Source: Candidatus Benthicola azotiphorus (GTDB taxonomy: Bacteria; Gemmatimonadota; Gemmatimonadetes; Palauibacterales; Palauibacteraceae). From it: 18,508 nucleotides of DNA. Made by a program: the position numbers and the translations under genes. The DNA is taken from NCBI GenBank assembly GCA_947581745.1, contig CANPVW010000285.1:1-18508 (forward strand). The letters run 5' to 3'. The stretch's first letter is position 1; each line of letters starts with the position of its first letter. Positions 14,001 through 18,508 of the stretch are shown here, one piece after another. The notes beneath the pieces were generated by a model. It ran no database searches. It was not told where the DNA came from and saw only the letters and a program-made list of their open reading frames with translations.

Positions 14001-16397
14001 GTGCGGGAGACGCGGAGGGCGACGGAGCCGACGGCTCACCGGACGCTCCGGCGGGTCATGGGCCTGCTGGTGGCGGCGGCCGCCCTCGCGACGGCGGCGC
14101 TCGCTGCCGAGGCCGTCCTGGTGGCTCGCCTCGACCCCGCCGGATCGGATCCTCCCGTTCGCCTCTACGCGCGCCCGCCGGTTCTCGTTCTCGGCCAGTA
14201 CCTCGATGCCCCGGCCCTCGCGGGCCACCTCTCGCGGATCGGCTACGAGGAGGTCCGCGGCGGACGCGTCGGTCCCGGTCAGTTCGCGCGCGGCCGCCGG
14301 GAGTGGCTCGTCGCCGGCAGGGAGATCGGACGTCTCGGATCTCTCGGCGCCGGCCTGGCAGTCCGAGTCCGTCTCGACGGCGCGGGTCGGGTGGCGTCGC
14401 TCGAGGACCGCGACGGCCAGCGCTACCGCGTCGTTCCGCTCGAGCCGGAACCCCTCACCGTGGTCGCCGGGGCCGGGCGGCGGGACTGCGTTCCCGTGCG
14501 CCTGGAGGACCTGCCGGACCATCTGATCGGCGCGATCCTGACGGTCGAGGACCAGCGGTTCTATCGCCACGGCGGACTCGACTACTTGAGGATCGGGGCG
14601 GCGGCCCTGGCGAACCTGCGGGACGGTCGTGTCGTCCAGGGGGGCAGCACGATCACGCAGCAGCTGGCCAGGAGCCTGTTCCTCGACTCCAGGCGCACGC
14701 TCGTGCGGAAGGTCCGGGAGGCCTCGATGGCCCTGGTCCTGGAAGCGCGCCATTCGAAGTCACAAATCCTCGAGGCGTATCTCAACGAAGTATACCTCGG
14801 CCATCACGACGGCCTCGCGGTACACGGCGTGGGGCGCGCCGCGGAAGTGTACTTCGGCAAGGACGCGAGCCGCCTCGACCTCGCGGAGTCGGCCCTCCTG
14901 GCCGGAATGATCCGGGGGCCGAATCTCTATTCCCCGGTCCTGCACCCGGATGCGGCTCGCGAGCGACGCGGACTGGTCCTTCGCCTGATGCGCGATGCCG
15001 ATGCGATCACGGAGCAGGAGTGGCAGGCCGCCCGGGAGGCGCCCATCGAAGATGTGCAGCTGACCGCGACCGGCGGCGCCGCTGTCCGGTACTTCACCGA
15101 CTACGTCCTGGCGGGCCTGGCCGCCGGTGACTCGGCAGCGCCGGCGAGCCTGGCCGGGCGCTCCATCGTCACCAGCCTCGATCCGGATCTTCAGCGGGCG
15201 GCCGCGGCGGCCGTGGCGCGGGGACTCGAGGCGCTCGAGCGGGACCACCCCGAACTCGCGGGAGGAGAAGCGTCCGCGGGGTCGGCGATCCAGGCCGCGC
15301 TGGTCGCGGTCGACCCACGAACGGGGGACATCCTGGCCATGGTCGGCGGACGCGACTACGGGACATCGCAGTACAACCGGGCCGTCCTCGGCCGGCGCCA
15401 GCCCGGCAGCTCGTTCAAGCCGATCGTGACCCTGGCGGCGCTGTCAGGCGGGACCTCTGGGCGCCCGGACGGTCCCGGGTTCACGCTGGCCACGCTGCTC
15501 TCGGACGAGCCCCTGGAGGTGGAGACGCCGTCCGGTCCGTGGCGTCCGGCGAACTACGATGGTCGCTATCACGGCGCCGTGACGCTGCGCGAGGCCCTCG
15601 AGCGCTCGCTCAACATCCCGTTCGCGCGACTGGGTCTCGAGCTCGGTCCGGAGCGAATCGTGGACGTGGCCCGGAGTGTGGGCATCGAGAGCCCCCTGAT
15701 GCCGTATCCGAGCATCGCGCTGGGGGCTTTCGAGGTGACCCCTCTCGAGATGGCGCGGGCCTACGCAGTCCTCGCGGCGGAGGGCTATCGGGCCGACACA
15801 CGATCGGTGCTGGGGATTCTCGATCAGAAGGGGGCGCTGGTCCTCCGACAGGAGTCGGAAGGAAACCCTGTGGTCTCGAGGGCGGAGGCGTACCTCGTCA
15901 CTTCGGCGCTGCGCGGCGCCGTGGAGCACGGCTCCGGCCGCAGCCTCAGTGCCTTCGGGTTCTCCGGCGAGGTGGCCGCGAAATCGGGCACGTCGAACGA
16001 CTTTCGGGACGGCTGGTTCATCGGGTACACGCCCGCCATGGCGGTGGCCGTCTGGGTGGGCTTCGACGACGGGCGGAGCCTCTCGCTCTCCGGGTCCCGC
16101 GCGGCGCTGCCGATCTTCGCCGGCTTCATGGCGAGGGCGACGGGTCGGTTCGGAGACGAAGGGGAGTGGCGATCGCCCGGGTTCGAGGCTCCGCCCGGGC
16201 TCCAGTCGGTCAACGTGGACCCGGCGAGCGGACTTCGCGGGGGACCGGGCTGTCCGGGGCGTCCGGAGCTCTTCCTGTGGGGCACCGCTCCCGAGCGCAG
16301 CTGCTCCCCCTACGGATACGGGTCCCGGGACTGGGCTGCCGATCGCTGGGAGGTCCTGCGGCGTCTCGTCGAGATCAGGAACGGTCGGGATCGCTGA
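14001..16397 (+). CDS. mrcB: Class A penicillin-binding protein, PBP1B type (transglycosylase/transpeptidase)
   Basis: The 798-residue enzyme polymerises lipid II into glycan strands and crosslinks them on the periplasmic face of the inner membrane. After a short basic tail comes one TM (about 18-42). A UB2H-like domain follows (about 55-145; RLYARPPVL, GYEEV, PGQFARG), which marks the PBP1B branch. The GT51 domain (about 165-345) shows EDQRFYRHGG with catalytic Glu183, GGSTITQQLARSLFL (214-228) and EAYLNEVYLG (258-267). The transpeptidase domain (about 425-715) has SSFK with nucleophile Ser470, SLN (536-538) and KSGTS (661-665). The C-terminal tail has two cysteines (751, 768) that could form a disulfide. 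The start is GTG at 14001 after a GGGGAAAGAG stretch; an ATG at 14058 is a less likely alternative because it would shorten the n-region. Its 3' end overlaps the convergent protease gene by 23 nt. Confidence 0.95.
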   Translation: MRETRRATEPTAHRTLRRVMGLLVAAAALATAALAAEAVLVARLDPAGSDPPVRLYARPPVLVLGQYLDAPALAGHLSRIGYEEVRGGRVGPGQFARGRREWLVAGREIGRLGSLGAGLAVRVRLDGAGRVASLEDRDGQRYRVVPLEPEPLTVVAGAGRRDCVPVRLEDLPDHLIGAILTVEDQRFYRHGGLDYLRIGAAALANLRDGRVVQGGSTITQQLARSLFLDSRRTLVRKVREASMALVLEARHSKSQILEAYLNEVYLGHHDGLAVHGVGRAAEVYFGKDASRLDLAESALLAGMIRGPNLYSPVLHPDAARERRGLVLRLMRDADAITEQEWQAAREAPIEDVQLTATGGAAVRYFTDYVLAGLAAGDSAAPASLAGRSIVTSLDPDLQRAAAAAVARGLEALERDHPELAGGEASAGSAIQAALVAVDPRTGDILAMVGGRDYGTSQYNRAVLGRRQPGSSFKPIVTLAALSGGTSGRPDGPGFTLATLLSDEPLEVETPSGPWRPANYDGRYHGAVTLREALERSLNIPFARLGLELGPERIVDVARSVGIESPLMPYPSIALGAFEVTPLEMARAYAVLAAEGYRADTRSVLGILDQKGALVLRQESEGNPVVSRAEAYLVTSALRGAVEHGSGRSLSAFGFSGEVAAKSGTSNDFRDGWFIGYTPAMAVAVWVGFDDGRSLSLSGSRAALPIFAGFMARATGRFGDEGEWRSPGFEAPPGLQSVNVDPASGLRGGPGCPGRPELFLWGTAPERSCSPYGYGSRDWAADRWEVLRRLVEIRNGRDR

Positions 16398-18075
16398 GAT
16401 TCTCGGCCCGCCGGACCTGCTCCAGCAGGCGGGCCACTTCGCGCACCGGCACGCCGAGGTTGGATCCACCGAAGTCGGCCAGGATCGCGAACGTGACGGC
16501 GACGACCTCTCCGTCCAGCGACAGCACGGGGCCGCCGCTCCCTCCGTGGGTCGTCTCCGCGTCGTATGCGACGGTGGATGGGGTGACCTGGCCGATGATC
16601 CCGCGCGTGGCCAGCGGGCGAATGAACCCGGCGTTCGACAGCTCCTTCACGACGGTCCAGAAGTCCGGGCGTTCCCGCATCAGGGAGTCCACGAACACCG
16701 CTCCGGACCGGGCGAGCAGCGCGTCGATTCCCGCCGGGTACCCGAGCACGAGGATTTCGTCTCCGGGACCTGGATCTTCGGCGGCCAGGGGCAGCGGATC
16801 CCGGCCGGCAAGCTCCGGTGCCCGCACCAGGGCCAGATCGACTTCCTTGCTCACGGCGACGAACTCGAGCTCCACGGGCTCCGCACGGTCCGGAAGGTAG
16901 CCGAGAAGGCGCAGGCGAGGCTCGAAGCCCCGCTCGAAGATGGGTCCCACCTCGTCGTTCTCGCTCCACGGGATCGCCACGTGGCGGTTGGTGACGAGCA
17001 GGCCGTCGTCGCTCGCCAGCCAGGCGCTCCCCGTGAACTGGACCTCGAACACCGGCCCGTCTCCCTCGAGAGTCGTCAACGGAATGCCACCGGGTCCGAT
17101 GCGCGGGGTGCCGCCAGGTCCGAGAAGAACTCGCAGCGGGCGCTCCGAAGCGGCCTCGACGAGCTGGTAGCCTCCCTGTACGAATATCACGGAGGAGCTG
17201 GCGGCGGTCACCACCCGCCGCCCCGCATCGCTCAGTCGCTCCAGCGCCTCGATCCGGCCCGTCAGGGCGTTCTGGAGCTCGGCCACGAGCGCCCTCAGCT
17301 CCGGGTCCCCCTCCGTGATGGCGGCCAGGTTGGCGAGCGCCTCGGTGACCCGGGCACTGCGCTGTTCCTCCGCCTCGAGGCGGTGCTCGATGCGCACTCC
17401 GTAAGCGGTCACGACGGCGACCGTCACGAAGAGGACGGCGATCGAGCCTCCCACCACGACGCGGGTCCTCGGAGATGTGCGGGTGAGCATCTCCCTCGGC
17501 AGGGAGCGGACGAACAGGGCCGATCGGCGGAGAAACCCACCCGGCCCGTGACGCGCGCAATCGGCGCAGTCCCGCCAGGCGTCGCGCAGCGACTTGTAAG
17601 GTCTGGCGCCTCGGGTCTCCATCAGAAAGCGGATCACCGGCCCGCCCGTGCCGATCTCCAGGATGTCTCCCGGCACGAGCGAGTCGCGGCCGTGCAGGCC
17701 GGGAACGTCGGAGCTGTTGAGGTAGACCTGGCCGTCTTCCTCCACGACCGCCCAGCCGCCTTCCTCCGCCCGCACGAGCATCGCGTGGCGCGGCGCGACC
17801 GCCGGCTCCGCCGTGCGCGGGAAGTGCACCAGGGCGTCCCCTCCGGTGCCGATGACGGCCCGGTCCTGCCGCAGGTGCTGGCGCATTCCGCGGTGCGGAC
17901 CGGTCAGATGCAGCAGGACTGCGTCTCCGCCCGACTCGGACGAATCGGTGGAGTCGGAATCCGGGCGACCTTCGGGTTCCCGGAACCTCCCCTCGAGGAC
18001 AGGCGTGCTGTCGGGCGCCAAGCTCGTTTCTCTCGTTCGGGCGAAGCGGAGGTCGTCAGTTTCCAACGTAGGCAT
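16375..18075 (-). CDS. FHA domain - transmembrane - coiled coil - trypsin-like serine protease
   Basis: The 566-residue protein joins a cytoplasmic sensor domain to a periplasmic protease. Residues 1-50 are acidic and disordered. An FHA-like domain (about 52-152) shows AVIGTGGDA, APRHAMLV and a YLNS turn, but the arginine of the usual GR motif is Thr77, so phosphothreonine binding is doubtful. A basic linker has C170, C173 and H176. One TM lies at about 206-226, then a coiled coil (about 228-285). The S1 trypsin-like domain (about 295-555) has the triad H365 (TNRHVA), D413 (EVDLALV) and S513 (GGSGGP, with Gly where Asn is usual). It resembles DegP/HtrA-type peptidases but has no PDZ domain. 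The ATG at 18075 begins the acidic tail but lacks a Shine-Dalgarno sequence; a TTG at 18021 (residue 19) or an upstream ATG at 18183 are alternatives. Role in envelope signalling or proteolysis is inferred. Confidence 0.85.
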   Translation of the reverse strand: MPTLETDDLRFARTRETSLAPDSTPVLEGRFREPEGRPDSDSTDSSESGGDAVLLHLTGPHRGMRQHLRQDRAVIGTGGDALVHFPRTAEPAVAPRHAMLVRAEEGGWAVVEEDGQVYLNSSDVPGLHGRDSLVPGDILEIGTGGPVIRFLMETRGARPYKSLRDAWRDCADCARHGPGGFLRRSALFVRSLPREMLTRTSPRTRVVVGGSIAVLFVTVAVVTAYGVRIEHRLEAEEQRSARVTEALANLAAITEGDPELRALVAELQNALTGRIEALERLSDAGRRVVTAASSSVIFVQGGYQLVEAASERPLRVLLGPGGTPRIGPGGIPLTTLEGDGPVFEVQFTGSAWLASDDGLLVTNRHVAIPWSENDEVGPIFERGFEPRLRLLGYLPDRAEPVELEFVAVSKEVDLALVRAPELAGRDPLPLAAEDPGPGDEILVLGYPAGIDALLARSGAVFVDSLMRERPDFWTVVKELSNAGFIRPLATRGIIGQVTPSTVAYDAETTHGGSGGPVLSLDGEVVAVTFAILADFGGSNLGVPVREVARLLEQVRRAENLSDPDRS

Positions 18076-18082
18076 AAACGCG

Positions 18083-18121
18083 CGGGTCGGGAACAGGTTC
18101 GATTCCCGAGACTTTGACCCG
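18083..18121. repeat. Nested inverted repeats just upstream of the protease gene
   Basis: TCGGGAA (18087-18093) pairs with TTCCCGA (18103-18109) around a 9-nt loop, and the flanking CGGGTC (18083-18088) pairs with GACCCG (18116-18121); the two stems share two bases. On the minus-strand transcript this structure would end 7 nt before the ATG at 18075, where a ribosome binding site would be expected. It lies in the 106-nt gap to the divergent exonuclease gene. Confidence 0.5.
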
Positions 18122-18181
18122 ACACAGGTGTAGAGCGAAATGCCCCCCGGACCGCATTGGACCCGAGCAGAGAGGCTCGCC

Positions 18182-18508
18182 ATGTGGAAACGAGTTCTCG
18201 CCGTGGATCTGGAAGCCACGGGCCTGGACCCGCGGCAGGACCGGATCGTCGAACTGGCCATCGTGCGCGCGGAGGACGGACTCGTCCTCCTGCACGAGAG
18301 GTTTCATCCGGGCGTCCCGATTCCGCCCGCGGCGACCGGCGTGCACGGCATCTCCGACGCCGACGTGGCCCACTGCGACAGTTTCGCCGCGCGGGCCGCG
18401 TTCATCCAGAAGACGGTTCAGGACGCCGTGCTCCTCGGGTACAACTCGAGGCTGTACGACACGGTGATGATCGATGCGGAGCTGCGCAGGGCGGGAGAAC
18501 CCGGCCTG
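18182..18508 (+). CDS. DnaQ/ExoI-like DEDD 3'-5' exonuclease, partial at right edge
   Basis: The first 109 codons of a gene that runs beyond the window. Near the N-terminus VDLEATGLD (about residues 8-16) gives the first acidic pair of the DEDD exonuclease fold, followed by RIVELAIV (22-29), HGISDADV (about 57-64) and GYNSRLYDTVMIDAEL (about 88-103), which matches the Exo II segment with its catalytic aspartate. These features place it among DnaQ-like 3'-5' exonucleases, such as the proofreading subunit, exonuclease I or related nucleases; the missing C-terminal half with the Exo III motif prevents a finer call. It would remove nucleotides from 3' ends in the cytoplasm. The ATG at 18182 has AGAGG at 18171-18175, six bases upstream. 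It is divergent from the FHA/protease gene; no functional link between them is evident. The overlapping frame starting at 18114 is a shadow. Confidence 0.88.
   Translation, partial: MWKRVLAVDLEATGLDPRQDRIVELAIVRAEDGLVLLHERFHPGVPIPPAATGVHGISDADVAHCDSFAARAAFIQKTVQDAVLLGYNSRLYDTVMIDAELRRAGEPGL

Noticed and set aside
13895..15130. Plus-strand open frame (411 codons) overlapping the 5' half of the PBP gene
   Set aside because: Composition is almost only Arg, Gly, Pro and Ala; the PBP frame carries all GT51 motifs.
18087..18109. tRNA-like T-arm (GGTTCGATTCCC)
   Set aside because: The surrounding bases do not give a 5-bp T-stem with a 7-nt loop, and no acceptor, D or anticodon arms can be placed around it; it is part of a simple inverted repeat.
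15949..18117. Long plus-strand open frame (722 codons) overlapping the PBP end and the protease gene
   Set aside because: It crosses two well-supported genes and has no recognisable domain; this is a shadow of high GC content.

Overview
The window is a GC-rich, gene-dense bacterial chromosome segment with no rRNA, tRNA, insertion sequence, prophage or CRISPR array that I can see. A duplicated-FtsX 'orphan' permease of the ADOP type, several beta-lactamase-fold serine hydrolases, a short TonB-like energy transducer and a forkhead-associated/trypsin fusion all point to a Gemmatimonadota- or Acidobacteriota-like organism. This placement is inference from gene content and is not proven here.

Layout from left to right. 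Positions 1-2426 (minus) are a three-gene operon: a one-TM protein of unknown function, a secreted class C beta-lactamase-fold hydrolase, and a paralogous lipoprotein hydrolase that runs off the left edge. A TonB-like protein (2652-3350, plus) faces a CPA1-type cation/proton antiporter with a C-terminal Rossmann-like domain (3381-5165, minus). The antiporter is divergent from a small helix-turn-helix protein (5319-5756, plus) that has the best promoter in the window. Next come a Spy/CpxP-like LTxxQ lipoprotein (5956-6909, plus), a third serine hydrolase lipoprotein (6970-8163, minus), a small four-TM protein (8365-8787, plus), a zinc ribbon-TM-SH3-like protein (8791-9336, minus), a secreted protein of unknown function (9507-10127, plus), the ADOP permease (10143-12578, minus) and a DUF819 membrane protein (12707-13876, minus). 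The right end holds a class A penicillin-binding protein of the PBP1B type (14001-16397, plus), an FHA-TM-coiled coil-trypsin-like protein (16375-18075, minus) and the 5' part of a DnaQ/ExoI-type exonuclease (18182 to the edge, plus).

Most products are predicted to act in or on the cell envelope: peptidoglycan synthesis, serine hydrolases, periplasmic chaperone-like and protease domains, ion transport and TonB energy coupling. They look like neighbours with a shared location rather than one dedicated pathway. Strand changes are very frequent and convergent gene ends are very tight: gaps of 3, 15, 30 and 60 nt, and one 23-nt overlap. Intergenic regions are all under 300 nt. Several hold inverted repeats, one holds a 12-bp-period direct repeat, and few hold recognisable promoters. 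The most unusual single protein is the FHA/trypsin fusion, whose FHA domain lacks the usual phosphothreonine-binding arginine.
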